Source: Pyrinomonadaceae bacterium (lineage in GTDB: Bacteria; Acidobacteriota; Blastocatellia; Pyrinomonadales; Pyrinomonadaceae). Taken from it: a DNA stretch of 64,000 bases. Location of the stretch: positions 106,452 to 170,451 of the forward strand of contig JAIBCB010000005.1 of the NCBI GenBank assembly GCA_019694355.1. The letters are read 5' to 3'. Both the position numbers and the translations under genes were made by a program. Positions 1-8,283 of the stretch are shown in pieces; positions within the stretch are counted from its first letter, which is position 1, and the number at the start of each line of letters is the position of its first letter. A model generated the notes under the pieces. It was not told where the DNA came from, made no database searches, and saw only the letters and a program-made list of their open reading frames with translations.

Positions 1-1
1 T

Positions 2-370
2 GCCGTAGATTCTTGGGTCCGAGTTGCCCACCTTGAGGGTGATGATGCGATGCTGGAACTCCTGTCGACAAAGGGTCGGAACGGTCATCCGCCTCGCTCT
101 AAGGCCACAATTCGCCTTATGGCTCAGAGAAAGCTGGAAAGGCTGGCCTCCGAGGCTGAAGGCGGATCTTACGTCCCCTCGATCCATTTTGCCCGCCAGT
201 ATATTTTCTTGAATGATAATGAGCGGGCCATCGAGTGGCTTGAGCGGGCATCCAGGGAACGAAACGCGTTCTCGCTTCTGATCGGTATCGATCCGCTTTA
301 CGACCCATTGCGGAACGATACTCGATTTGTAAAATTGTGGGAGTATATAAGGACCGGCGATCGGGAATGA
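2..370 (+). CDS. C-terminal fragment of a TPR-type protein
   Basis: The reading frame is open from the left edge to the TGA at 368-370, so only the last 122 codons of a longer protein are visible. The segment around 200-300 (FARQYIFLNDNERAIEWLERA) is a helix-turn-helix pattern typical of tetratricopeptide repeats. The ending, with DPLYDPLRNDTRF near 289-330, is the tail often seen on TPR-containing adenylate cyclases or serine/threonine kinases with C-terminal TPR blocks. That makes it likely to be a protein-interaction module of a regulatory protein, but the catalytic part lies outside the window and cannot be named. It ends 57 nt before dapB in the same direction. Confidence 0.7.
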   Translation, partial: AVDSWVRVAHLEGDDAMLELLSTKGRNGHPPRSKATIRLMAQRKLERLASEAEGGSYVPSIHFARQYIFLNDNERAIEWLERASRERNAFSLLIGIDPLYDPLRNDTRFVKLWEYIRTGDRE

Positions 371-427
371 AGGTCTTTCAAGTTCTTACTGGACGGTCAT
401 ATTTTCATTTCTTCGTCGAGCGGCATT

Positions 428-1135
428 ATGAAAATTGCACTTATTGGTTATGGGGCGATGGGGAAGATCGTCGAGCGGCTTGCGGTCGAGAGAGGGCATG
501 AGATCGCTGGTGTCCTTGGTTCGGGTGAGGTGGACCTGTCTCCGCCGGAGATCGCCGCGGTGCTTGACGGCAGCGATGTTGCTATTGATTTTTCCGTCGC
601 TGAAGCCGTTAGATCCAATGTTGAGGCGACTGTCGCCGCAAAAGTCCCGATCGTTGTCGGCACAACGGGCTGGAACGAGCAGCGGCCGGAGATCGAGAAT
701 ATCGTTCGGGCGGGCGGCGGAGCGATGATCTACGGTGCAAATTTTTCGATCGGCGTGAACCTTTTCTATCGTCTCGCGGACTTCGCCGCTGAATTGTTTA
801 CTAAATTTCCCGAGTACGAAACCTTTATCGAAGAGCAGCACCATTCCCGCAAGAAAGACGCACCGAGCGGCACGGCATTGAAGCTAAAGGACGTTGTATC
901 GAAGCACGTAGCTGTCGGCGATATCGCCGCGACGCGTGCGGGCAACATTCCGGGCACGCATCGCGTCGGGTTCGACGGACCCGCCGACCAGATTCTGCTC
1001 GAACATACGGCCCGCTCCCGCGAAGGCTTTGCCTCGGGTGCGGTCGTCGCGGCCGAATGGATCGTTGGGAAGGCGGGCGTCTATGAATTTACGGAAGTGA
1101 TCGACGAAGTTATCGCCAATAGATCAGGAAGATAG
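428..1135 (+). CDS. dapB: 4-hydroxy-tetrahydrodipicolinate reductase
   Basis: Reduces 4-hydroxy-tetrahydrodipicolinate with NAD(P)H in the cytoplasmic diaminopimelate/lysine pathway. The 235-aa product opens with a dinucleotide-binding loop (G7-Y-G-A-M-G12). It carries the family signature H138-H139-S-R-K142-K-D-A-P-S-G-T-A, in which H138/H139 and K142 match the catalytic His-His and Lys of the E. coli enzyme. At 235 aa it is somewhat shorter than E. coli DapB (273 aa), like the compact DapB forms of several non-proteobacterial phyla. It is followed after 65 nt by dapA in the same direction, which supports the assignment. The start ATG at 428 fits the beginning of the Rossmann fold. Confidence 0.95.
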   Translation: MKIALIGYGAMGKIVERLAVERGHEIAGVLGSGEVDLSPPEIAAVLDGSDVAIDFSVAEAVRSNVEATVAAKVPIVVGTTGWNEQRPEIENIVRAGGGAMIYGANFSIGVNLFYRLADFAAELFTKFPEYETFIEEQHHSRKKDAPSGTALKLKDVVSKHVAVGDIAATRAGNIPGTHRVGFDGPADQILLEHTARSREGFASGAVVAAEWIVGKAGVYEFTEVIDEVIANRSGR

Positions 1136-1200
1136 GTGGTGGATCTCGGTTCTTTGCTTCCAATGTTTATCTGTTTTCGTTTGTAGTTTAGAATCACATT

Positions 1201-2100
1201 ATGACTCTAAAACTTGATTGGATGCGCGGATGCGCGACTGCTCTTGTAACACCCTTTAGGAAAGATGGCTCGGTCGATGATGCGGTATTTCAGAAACTTG
1301 TCGAACGGCAGGTAAAAGGCGGCGTGAGGATCCTCGTTCCGTGCGGGACGACCGGCGAGAGTGCGACGATGGACGAGGCTGAAAGGCTGCACGTCATCCG
1401 TATGACGGTCGAGGTCGCAAAACGCATGAAGGCGCACGTTATCGCCGGCACCGGAAGTAACAATACGGCCGCAACGATCGATTTTACACGCAAAGCCCGT
1501 GAGGCAGGTGCCGATGCGGCTTTGGTTGTCGCACCGTATTACAACAAGCCGACGCAGGAAGGGATGTTCGCCCATTTTAGCGAGGTCGCAAAGAGCGTTC
1601 GCGAAATGCCGATAATGCTCTACAACGTTCCATCGCGAACGTCTTCGAACATCTCCGCCGAGACGACGCTTCGACTCGCAGAGAAGTTCGACAACATCGT
1701 TGCGACGAAGGAAGCTTCAGGAAATTTCTCGCAGATAATGGAGATCATTCATCGGCGGCCGAAGAATTTCCGAGTGTTCTCGGGCGACGATGCGACGACC
1801 GTGCCGCTGATCTCGATCGGAGCGGACGGCCTTGTCTCGGTATGCGCGAATGAGATCCCAAAAGAGACGTCAAAGATGGTCGAGCATGCGCTGAATGGTT
1901 CGTTCCATTTCGCACGGAAAATTCATTACAAGATCTTACCGCTGATGGAGGCGAATTTTATCGAGGCCTCGCCCGCACCGTGCAAATTCGTTATGAAAGA
2001 AATGGGACTCTGCGAGGAGAATATTCGCTTACCACTTGTGCCGGTGACGAAAGCGACACAAGATAAACTCCGGGCGATAGTCAAGGAAACGAAATTGTGA
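1201..2100 (+). CDS. dapA: 4-hydroxy-tetrahydrodipicolinate synthase
   Basis: Condenses pyruvate with aspartate semialdehyde, the committed step to diaminopimelate and lysine. The 299-aa TIM-barrel protein shows the GTTGESATM substrate loop, Tyr141 in LYNVPSRT, and the Schiff-base lysine K170 in VATKEASGNF, in the order expected for the DapA/NAL superfamily. The genomic context (dapB upstream, dapD downstream, asd 6 kb away) favours DapA over the aldolase relatives. The ATG at 1201 has no obvious Shine-Dalgarno sequence. An in-frame ATG at 1222 (MRGCATALVTPF) would begin nearer to the usual family start and is a possible alternative. Confidence 0.95.
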   Translation: MTLKLDWMRGCATALVTPFRKDGSVDDAVFQKLVERQVKGGVRILVPCGTTGESATMDEAERLHVIRMTVEVAKRMKAHVIAGTGSNNTAATIDFTRKAREAGADAALVVAPYYNKPTQEGMFAHFSEVAKSVREMPIMLYNVPSRTSSNISAETTLRLAEKFDNIVATKEASGNFSQIMEIIHRRPKNFRVFSGDDATTVPLISIGADGLVSVCANEIPKETSKMVEHALNGSFHFARKIHYKILPLMEANFIEASPAPCKFVMKEMGLCEENIRLPLVPVTKATQDKLRAIVKETKL

Positions 2101-2594
2101 GTGTTGGAAATCGACAGGGTAGGTTGATCGTCGGCCTAATACTTTTGACCTTGGCGCTTGCTTGCGATTCACCTCCGTGGTCGCAGTGCATTGTGGCGAA
2201 CGAGACCCAAACAGAAATGACCGTTCGTTTCTCTACTGCGTACTCGATGTTTTCTGACGCGTGTGTTTATTCACCCGAGGACTGGTCGTCTGGCTCTCGA
2301 AGTTGCACGCCGGGCACCGAAATTCGCGGTTCGTTAGCTGATGGCCGAGAAAATAAATGGCTCGAGGCCGTGATTCCGCCCGGCGGAGCTCTCGAACTGA
2401 CACGATATCGATATCCAGACATTGAAGAAAATGTCGAGGGAAGTTTTCTTATTGATGGCCTCGAGATTAGAGGTTCGGCCGGATCCGTTTCATGGACTGG
2501 CCGAAAAGAGATATTTGGTCACCTAAAGAAGGAAGAAGGACTATTTTGGTACCTGACGGGACATACACCGAGGTTCGTATATTATTACAAGTAG
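2097..2594 (+). CDS. putative small lipoprotein
   Basis: A 165-aa product whose GTG start overlaps the dapA stop (GTGA), suggesting translational coupling. Residues 10-23 form a hydrophobic signal segment (IVGLILLTLALAC) ending in a lipobox-like LALAC, so Cys23 may be lipidated and the protein exported. The mature part has four further cysteines and many aromatic residues but no motif I recognise. It resembles small immunoglobulin-like or periplasmic domains only in composition. The function is unknown, and its place in the dap cluster does not by itself imply a role in lysine synthesis. Confidence 0.7.
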   Translation: MSVGNRQGRLIVGLILLTLALACDSPPWSQCIVANETQTEMTVRFSTAYSMFSDACVYSPEDWSSGSRSCTPGTEIRGSLADGRENKWLEAVIPPGGALELTRYRYPDIEENVEGSFLIDGLEIRGSAGSVSWTGRKEIFGHLKKEEGLFWYLTGHTPRFVYYYK

Positions 2595-2728
2595 GTTCTC
2601 AATTTCCGTTCTTGAAATTGTGCTGTCGCAATCTTCGATAGCTCTGGTTACATACTAAACACTCGCTCCGCGGACGAGGAATCGACAAAAGTCAGCGAAA
2701 CTTGTTCGTGCCGAATTCGAGGAAATCG

Positions 2729-3919
2729 ATGATCAGAAAAGTTCTTTCTTTATTTTTAGTGGCAACGTTCTTTGTCATTTCGACAGTTGCACAGTCGAAA
2801 CCGCGGGCTCGTGATCTTGGCATCCCGTTTGAAGGGACGCCTGGGGCGTTCAACGCCATCACTGATGTCAAAGGGGTTGAGGTCGGCTATACGACGCTGA
2901 TCTCGGGCGAAGGCGATAAGGCCATTCGAACCGGTGTTACCGCGATCTTGCCTCAGGGCAAGGATTTTGCCGGCCGCTTGTTCGCTGCTTGGCATGCATT
3001 GAATGGCAACGGCGAAATGACCGGCACGACCTGGGTGCAGGAATCAGGCGGTTTGGGCTCGCCGATTCTAATTACGAACACGCATAGCGTCGGGATAGTT
3101 CGCGATGCCGTGATCGAATGGGGTGCCAAGAAGCATCCCGGCGGCGGTTATTCGGGCGATTTTAGCTTGCCGGTAGTTGCGGAGACGTACGACGGATTTC
3201 TGAACGACATCAACGGTTTTCACGTTACAAAAGAGCATGCCTTTCAGGCGTTGGATTCGGCGAAGTCCGGTCCGATCGCCGAAGGGAATGTCGGCGGCGG
3301 AACAGGAATGATGGCCCACGCCTTCAAGGGCGGCACCGGTACGGCATCGCGCGTTCTGAATGCCAGGTTCGGCGGCTACACGATCGGCGTGCTTGTTCAG
3401 GCAAACTACGGAGCCCGACAGCTCTTTTCTGTTGCGGGAGTGCCGGTCGGACGTGAGATCACGGATCTAATGCCGAAACCCGGCGGACAGACCTCGTCCT
3501 TGAGAAAAAATAATGTCAATGAAGGCGACGGCTCGATCATCGTGGTGCTTGCAACCGATGCTCCGCTGCTGCCGCATCAGTTGAAGCGTATCGCACAGCG
3601 CATCGCGCTTGGCGTTGGCAATGTCGGCGGTCGCGGTGAGAATTCATCCGGCGACATCTTTATCGCGTTCTCCACTGCAAATGCGGCCGAGTTCGGAAAG
3701 GACAAAGGGATAGCGAATATCCAAATGCTGCCGAACGATCAGATCAGTATGCTGTTCTGGGCGACCGAACAAGCGACCGAGGAAGCGATCCTGAATGCCC
3801 TTGTCGCAGCCGACACGATGACCGGTTACAAAGGGAATACCGCCTACGCGTTGCCGCACGATCGTCTCCGAGAGATCTTGAAGAAATATAATCGCTTGCA
3901 GGAACCGACAAAGAAATGA
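2729..3919 (+). CDS. P1 family (DmpA/S58) exported peptidase
   Basis: About 396 aa, related to the DmpA L-aminopeptidase/D-esterase family, self-processing N-terminal nucleophile enzymes that trim small peptides or D-amino acid esters. Supporting features are the N-terminal RDLGIPFEGTPGAFNAITDV block, TGVTAILP, EGNVGGGTGMMAH, and the conserved IVVLATDAPLLPHQLKRIA region, in which the chain would be cut before a Ser/Thr. I start the gene at ATG 2729 (a GAGGAAA sits just upstream) because it gives a clean Sec signal peptide. A TTG at 2702 would add nine residues. The product is probably periplasmic. Its stop overlaps the dapD start by four bases (ATGA). Confidence 0.88.
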   Translation: MIRKVLSLFLVATFFVISTVAQSKPRARDLGIPFEGTPGAFNAITDVKGVEVGYTTLISGEGDKAIRTGVTAILPQGKDFAGRLFAAWHALNGNGEMTGTTWVQESGGLGSPILITNTHSVGIVRDAVIEWGAKKHPGGGYSGDFSLPVVAETYDGFLNDINGFHVTKEHAFQALDSAKSGPIAEGNVGGGTGMMAHAFKGGTGTASRVLNARFGGYTIGVLVQANYGARQLFSVAGVPVGREITDLMPKPGGQTSSLRKNNVNEGDGSIIVVLATDAPLLPHQLKRIAQRIALGVGNVGGRGENSSGDIFIAFSTANAAEFGKDKGIANIQMLPNDQISMLFWATEQATEEAILNALVAADTMTGYKGNTAYALPHDRLREILKKYNRLQEPTKK

Positions 3920-4746
3920 ATCTCCGCGAAGACATCGAATCACTGTTCGCAAAGAGCGAATTTTCGGCCGACGATCGTGAAGTTTACGAAGCGTTCAAGC
4001 TGGCTCTTCGCCGCGGTGAGATCCGCTCAGCCGAAAAGGATGCGGAAGGGAATTGGCGAGCCAACTCGTGGGTGAAGCAGGGAATTTTGCTCGGCTTTCG
4101 AATGGGCAAGATGGTCGAAATTTCAAAGCCGACCGAAACGCTGAAATTCTTCGATAAAGACACGTTTCCCCTGCGTCCGATGTCGCTTGATGACGGCGTG
4201 CGCATCGTTGTAGGCGGCTCAGCGATCCGAGACGGCAGCTACGTTGCGCCGAGCGTCGTTGTCGTGCCGCCGGCATATATCAACGTCGGTTCGTTTGTTG
4301 ATGAAGGTGCCATGGTAGATTCGCACGCGCTCGTCGGTTCCTGTGCTCAGATCGGAAAGCGTGTTCACCTTTCGGCCGCGGCACAGATCGGCGGCGTCCT
4401 CGAACCGGTGAATGCGACGCCCGTCATCATCGAAGATGACGTTCTTGTCGGCGGCAACACGGGTGTTTACGAAGGCACGATCGTCCGTGAACGTGCTGTT
4501 CTTGCGAGCGGCGTGATCTTGACGCGCTCGACTCCGGTCTTTGATCTTCCGAATGCCCGCATTATCAAGGCGGCAGAAGGCGGTTCGCTTGAGATTCCTT
4601 CGGGAGCTGTCGTTGTCCAAGGCTCTCGCGCAGTTTCGAACGAATTCGGCCGCGAGAACGGCCTTTCGATCTATTGCCCGATCATCGTCAAATACCGCGA
4701 CGAAAAGACCGATAGCTCGACAAAACTTGAAGACTATCTCCGCTAA
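3916..4746 (+). CDS. dapD: tetrahydrodipicolinate N-succinyltransferase
   Basis: Transfers succinate from succinyl-CoA to tetrahydrodipicolinate, the entry to the succinylase branch of lysine synthesis. The 276-aa length matches E. coli DapD (274 aa). The N-terminal helical domain is followed by a left-handed beta-helix from about residue 100 to 210, with hexapeptide-type repeats such as VGSFVDEGAMVDSHALVGSCAQIGKRV (read in pieces), and by VVVQGSRAV near the end. Its presence tells that this organism uses the succinyl route, so a DapC aminotransferase and a DapE deacylase are also needed. A candidate for the first is at 6485; no dapE is in the window. Confidence 0.95.
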   Translation: MNLREDIESLFAKSEFSADDREVYEAFKLALRRGEIRSAEKDAEGNWRANSWVKQGILLGFRMGKMVEISKPTETLKFFDKDTFPLRPMSLDDGVRIVVGGSAIRDGSYVAPSVVVVPPAYINVGSFVDEGAMVDSHALVGSCAQIGKRVHLSAAAQIGGVLEPVNATPVIIEDDVLVGGNTGVYEGTIVRERAVLASGVILTRSTPVFDLPNARIIKAAEGGSLEIPSGAVVVQGSRAVSNEFGRENGLSIYCPIIVKYRDEKTDSSTKLEDYLR

Positions 4747-4758
4747 TTGATCTAAATT

Positions 4759-6225
4759 ATGAACGATGGTGTCCTCTCTTCCAGGTTTGACGGCCAAGCG
4801 GAAGAAACAATGCACAGGAACGGCTTTCGCTCGGAGTTCGGCGATGAGAGCCGACAGCAAGTCACCGAACTTTCTCACTTCGACCTGAACGCATTGGCGG
4901 GCGAGGCAAGAGATCTTCGCGAAACGCTCTGGTCGTCGATAGACAACAAGACCTCGAAAGATCTAGACCAGATAGAATGGGCGGAACGCCTTGAGAACGG
5001 CGACATTCGTGTGTTGGTCGGCATTGCAGATGTCGCGGCATACGTTGCAAAGGACACGCCCATCGACCGGTACGCAGAGCAGAACACCGTTACTGTTTAC
5101 ACAGAGACACGCATCTTTCCGATGCTTCCCGAGGAACTTTCGACCGACATCACTTCGCTCATCGAGGGTGCGGATCGTATCGCGGTCGTCGCCGATATGA
5201 TCGTAAAAGAGAACGGCGATGTTCCGGAGTCCACTTTTTATCGGGCAAGGGTGCGCAATTACGCAAAGCTTGATTACGAATCGGTAGGCGATTGGCTCGA
5301 GGGAAATGGCGAGATCCCGCCGAAGATCGCGGAGACAAAAGGCCTTGAGGAACAGATCAGGCTCCAGAATGAGGCTGCGATCCGCCTTGGAGACTATCGT
5401 GCGAGGAAAGGTGCGCTTGATTTTGAGTCGATCGAATCGCGGGCCGTCGTCGAGGACGGAGAAGTTCGTGATATTCGTGCGATTCGGCCGAATGCGGCGC
5501 GCAAGCTCATCGAGAATTTTATGATCGCGACCAACGTCGAGATGGCGGAGTTTCTTGAACGGCAGAACGTCGCGTCTCTTCGCCGAGTGGTCCTGGCTCC
5601 CGAACGCTGGGACGGCATCGTCAGGATCGCACGGTCGTTTGGCGAAAGCTTGCCTGACACGCCCGATCTCCCGTCATTCTCGGCGTTCCTCGCTCGACGA
5701 AAGGCTGCGGATCCCGAACGATTTCCCGATCTGTCGCTTTCGCTCATCAAGCTGATCGGCAGCGGACGCTACGTCGTGCAGCGACCGGGTGAGGACGCCG
5801 GCGGGCACTTTGGACTCGCGGTCAGCGATTACGCACATTCGACGGCCCCGAATCGCCGCTTTACTGATATCGTTGTCCAACGGATCGTCAAAGCGGTCAT
5901 TGCCGGCGAGCCGCAACCCTATTCACCCGACGAGCTTGACGCAATTGCCGAACACGCAAACCTTCAGGAAAAAGCGGCGCGAAAGGTCGAGCGCAGAATG
6001 CGAAAGATCATCGCCGCCGCTGTCCTCCAGCACCACATCGGGCAGGAATACGACGCGATCGTTACCGGCGACACAAAGGCCGGCGTATTCGCACGTATCT
6101 TACGTCCGCCCGTCGATGGAATGGTCGTCCGAGGCCAAGATCGCCTGGATGTCGGCGACAAGGTCCGTGTGCGGTTGCTTTCTGCCAACCCGCACAACGG
6201 CTTTATCGACTTCGCCGCTGAATAG
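4759..6225 (+). CDS. RNB-domain 3'-5' exoribonuclease
   Basis: A 488-aa RNase II-superfamily enzyme that degrades RNA processively from the 3' end. The RNB active-site segment lies around residues 63-75 (SSIDNKTSKDLDQ). The first three catalytic aspartates of RNase II are matched, while the fourth position is Gln instead of Asp. This DLDQ form is, as I recall, typical of a separate bacterial RNB subfamily, not damage. No N-terminal cold-shock domains are present. The last ~80 residues (QEYDAIVTGDTKAGVFARI) look like a shortened S1-like domain. It begins 12 nt after dapD, probably on the same transcript. Confidence 0.9.
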   Translation: MNDGVLSSRFDGQAEETMHRNGFRSEFGDESRQQVTELSHFDLNALAGEARDLRETLWSSIDNKTSKDLDQIEWAERLENGDIRVLVGIADVAAYVAKDTPIDRYAEQNTVTVYTETRIFPMLPEELSTDITSLIEGADRIAVVADMIVKENGDVPESTFYRARVRNYAKLDYESVGDWLEGNGEIPPKIAETKGLEEQIRLQNEAAIRLGDYRARKGALDFESIESRAVVEDGEVRDIRAIRPNAARKLIENFMIATNVEMAEFLERQNVASLRRVVLAPERWDGIVRIARSFGESLPDTPDLPSFSAFLARRKAADPERFPDLSLSLIKLIGSGRYVVQRPGEDAGGHFGLAVSDYAHSTAPNRRFTDIVVQRIVKAVIAGEPQPYSPDELDAIAEHANLQEKAARKVERRMRKIIAAAVLQHHIGQEYDAIVTGDTKAGVFARILRPPVDGMVVRGQDRLDVGDKVRVRLLSANPHNGFIDFAAE

Positions 6226-6284
6226 CTCGTTTCTGACACGCTGAGAGAGTTGCGATATACTTTAGACAAGGAAGGCATTCAGCG

Positions 6285-6488
6285 ATGACGGAACCTCAAG
6301 AGAACAATACGGATGAGGCCAAAAAGCCGACAGTTTCGGGCATTGGGCAAAAGGTGTTGGGCGAGATCGAAAAGCTTGCGGGCATCGTGAATGCCGACCC
6401 GCTTGAGCAGGCCGAGGGCGAATTCAATATCGAGGTCGGCGACATTCGCAACGACCTTGAGGACGACCTTGCCGAAACGAAAGAATGA
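6285..6488 (+). CDS. small acidic protein, CsbD-like at best
   Basis: A 67-aa very acidic product with no cysteine and no membrane segment. The central GQKVLGEIEKLAGIVNADPLEQAEGE has a faint resemblance to the repeating K/E-rich, glycine-spaced pattern of CsbD-type stress proteins, but this is weak. The stop overlaps the start of the aminotransferase gene (ATGA at 6485-6488), so the two are probably translationally coupled, which argues that the small gene is real. The function is unknown. Confidence 0.6.
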   Translation: MTEPQENNTDEAKKPTVSGIGQKVLGEIEKLAGIVNADPLEQAEGEFNIEVGDIRNDLEDDLAETKE

Positions 6489-7636
6489 AACCAGCAGTTG
6501 AAAAGATGAGTTTTGAGTTGCCGACGCGGATGCGCGGGCTTAAGCCGACGTTGATCAGGCAGTTCTTTGAGCGTGCACTGCCCGATTCGATAAATTTCGG
6601 GCTTGGTGAACCGGACCTTCCGACGCCGCAGTTCATACGCGACGAGGCGGCGCGTGTTGCACGCGATGAGCAGAACGGCTACACGTCGCATCCCGGAATG
6701 CCGGCGTTGCGGGACAAGATCGCCGAGCAGTATTCGCATCTGAATTTGCCTCGGACAGGCGTCGTTGTGACGTGCGGTTCGCAGGAGGCGATGACGACCG
6801 CGATCCTTTGCACGGCCGATCGTGGCGACGAGGTTCTCGTACCCGACCCGAGCTTTCCGGCATATGATGCTTGTGTAAGGATCGCTGAGGCGACGCCCGT
6901 GTATTATCGGATGCCGCGGGAAACAGATTTTGGCTTCGATATTGATGCTTTCAAGGCTGCGATCACCCCGAAAACAAAGGCTGCGGTCGTCATTTCGCCA
7001 TCGAATCCGACAGGCAGGATCCTGCGTCCGGAAGATCTCAAAGCGATCGCCGCGGCTCTCGAAGGCACGGGGATCTTTCTGATCTCCGACGAGATCTACA
7101 GCGACCTGTATTTCGGTGAAAGACCGCATTCGGCTTCGGAATATTACGAGAGAACGATCGTCGTCAGCGGCCTGTCAAAGAGCTTGAGCATGACCGGTTG
7201 GCGACTCGGTTGGGCCGCGTGTGCCGATGCAGAAATGGCCAATGCCATTCAGGTTCTCCACGGCTTTACGACGGTCTGTGCCTCGGCGATCACACAAAAA
7301 GCGTCGCTCTTGGCGTGGACGCCGGAGGCTGAAGCAGCGAAAGCAGAGGCTCGCAGCATTTACAAAAAGCGGGGCGAGTTTCTCGTAGATCTTTTTGCTA
7401 ACGAGCTTGGAATGCGGGCGACAACGCCGGAAGGTGCGTTTTACACGATGTTGGATGTAAGAGCGATCGGCGACGATCTCGAGGCCGCCGAACGTACGCT
7501 CCAGAACCGCGTGATCACCGTTCCCGGACAGGCTTTTGGAGACGAAGCTAAGGGTTTCTTACGCATATCCTTTTGCAATACAGAAGAAAAAATGGCCGAA
7601 GGTGTTCGGCGAATGAAAGAAGCCTTCAACGTGTAG
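6485..7636 (+). CDS. PLP-dependent class I/II aminotransferase
   Basis: A 383-aa fold-type I aminotransferase. The pyridoxal-phosphate lysine is K232 in SGLSKSLSMTGWRLGW. SPSNPTGRI and the FGLGEPDLPTP start are also typical of the aspartate aminotransferase superfamily, and RISFC near the C-terminus carries the substrate-carboxylate arginine. The family cannot be resolved to a substrate from sequence alone. Given dapD in the same cluster, succinyl-diaminopimelate aminotransferase (DapC role) is a sensible inference; aspartate aminotransferase is the alternative. It starts on the stop codon of the small acidic gene. An internal ATG at 6506 is a possible second start. Confidence 0.92.
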   Translation: MKPAVEKMSFELPTRMRGLKPTLIRQFFERALPDSINFGLGEPDLPTPQFIRDEAARVARDEQNGYTSHPGMPALRDKIAEQYSHLNLPRTGVVVTCGSQEAMTTAILCTADRGDEVLVPDPSFPAYDACVRIAEATPVYYRMPRETDFGFDIDAFKAAITPKTKAAVVISPSNPTGRILRPEDLKAIAAALEGTGIFLISDEIYSDLYFGERPHSASEYYERTIVVSGLSKSLSMTGWRLGWAACADAEMANAIQVLHGFTTVCASAITQKASLLAWTPEAEAAKAEARSIYKKRGEFLVDLFANELGMRATTPEGAFYTMLDVRAIGDDLEAAERTLQNRVITVPGQAFGDEAKGFLRISFCNTEEKMAEGVRRMKEAFNV

Positions 7637-7685
7637 TTGTGCAAGGCCGTTCGTACCTGTGCATTCTCTCGATGCTTCAAAATAG

Positions 7686-7700
7686 TACCAGATCTTGGTA
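7686..7700. promoter_or_regulatory. inverted repeat, candidate ParD operator
   Basis: TACCA-GATCT-TGGTA is a perfect 5-bp inverted repeat with a 5-nt spacer, placed 20 nt upstream of the antitoxin start at 7721. Antitoxins of this family repress their own operon by binding such palindromes. Binding here is inferred only. Confidence 0.4.
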
Positions 7701-7720
7701 TATTGGATCGAGGGTTCTAT

Positions 7721-7972
7721 ATGGCTAAGAACACATCGATACTATTGGGCGACCACTTTGATGATTTTATTCACGGCCAGGTTCAAGCCGGCAAATTTTC
7801 GTCTGCGAGCGAGGTCGTTCGGGCTGCTCTGAGGCTGTTTGAGTACGAAGAGGCAAAGAAGGCGGAGTTGGTCAAAGAGTTGAAGAAAGGTGAAAGATCA
7901 GGGTCTGTTAAGGATTTTGACAGAATGCGATTCTTGGATGAGCTTCACCAAAAGCATGTTCATAAACGATGA
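7721..7972 (+). CDS. parD: ParD-like antitoxin, ribbon-helix-helix
   Basis: An 83-aa protein of the CopG/ParD type. The N-terminal strand MAKNTSILLGDHF and the segment VQAGKFSSASEVVRAALRLFE are the DNA-binding ribbon-helix-helix, and the charged C-terminus would wrap the toxin. I use ATG 7721; the open frame extends upstream to 7637 but that part has no family similarity. The gene lies between the aminotransferase and asd genes and overlaps the toxin start by four bases. It should neutralise the following toxin and autoregulate the pair. Confidence 0.88.
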   Translation: MAKNTSILLGDHFDDFIHGQVQAGKFSSASEVVRAALRLFEYEEAKKAELVKELKKGERSGSVKDFDRMRFLDELHQKHVHKR

Positions 7973-8268
7973 AATATGAACTGAGCAATGCGGCCCAACG
8001 TGATCTTGAAAATATTTGGCTTTACACATACGAGAACTGGTCCGCAGAGCAAGCGGACCGGTATTACAACTTGCTGATCGACGAGATCGAATTTATTGCG
8101 GTGAAGCCACATGCCGGGAAAGATCAAGGCCATATTAGAGACGGGTATTTTAGGACGAGGGTAAAGTCCCATTATATTTTCTACAGGATAAATCCAAGGA
8201 AGAAACTGGTCGAGATCGTCAGGATCTTGCATCAGCGAATGGATACTGCAGCAAGACTGAGTGATTAG
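7969..8268 (+). CDS. parE: ParE/RelE-family toxin
   Basis: A 99-aa product whose start (ATGA) overlaps the antitoxin stop. The sequence MKYELSNAAQRDLENIWLYT, the central HAGKDQGHIRDGYFRTRVKSHYIFYRI and the final EIVRILHQRMD are characteristic of the ParE branch of the RelE/ParE fold. ParE toxins poison DNA gyrase and RelE toxins cleave mRNA on the ribosome. The HQRMD ending favours ParE. The short upstream spacing and overlap show a standard type II toxin-antitoxin operon. Confidence 0.9.
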   Translation: MKYELSNAAQRDLENIWLYTYENWSAEQADRYYNLLIDEIEFIAVKPHAGKDQGHIRDGYFRTRVKSHYIFYRINPRKKLVEIVRILHQRMDTAARLSD

Positions 8269-8283
8269 ACACATTCTTTCGAT

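Noticed and set aside
4219..4878. 219-codon minus-strand frame over dapD
   Set aside because: Antisense shadow of dapD without motifs.
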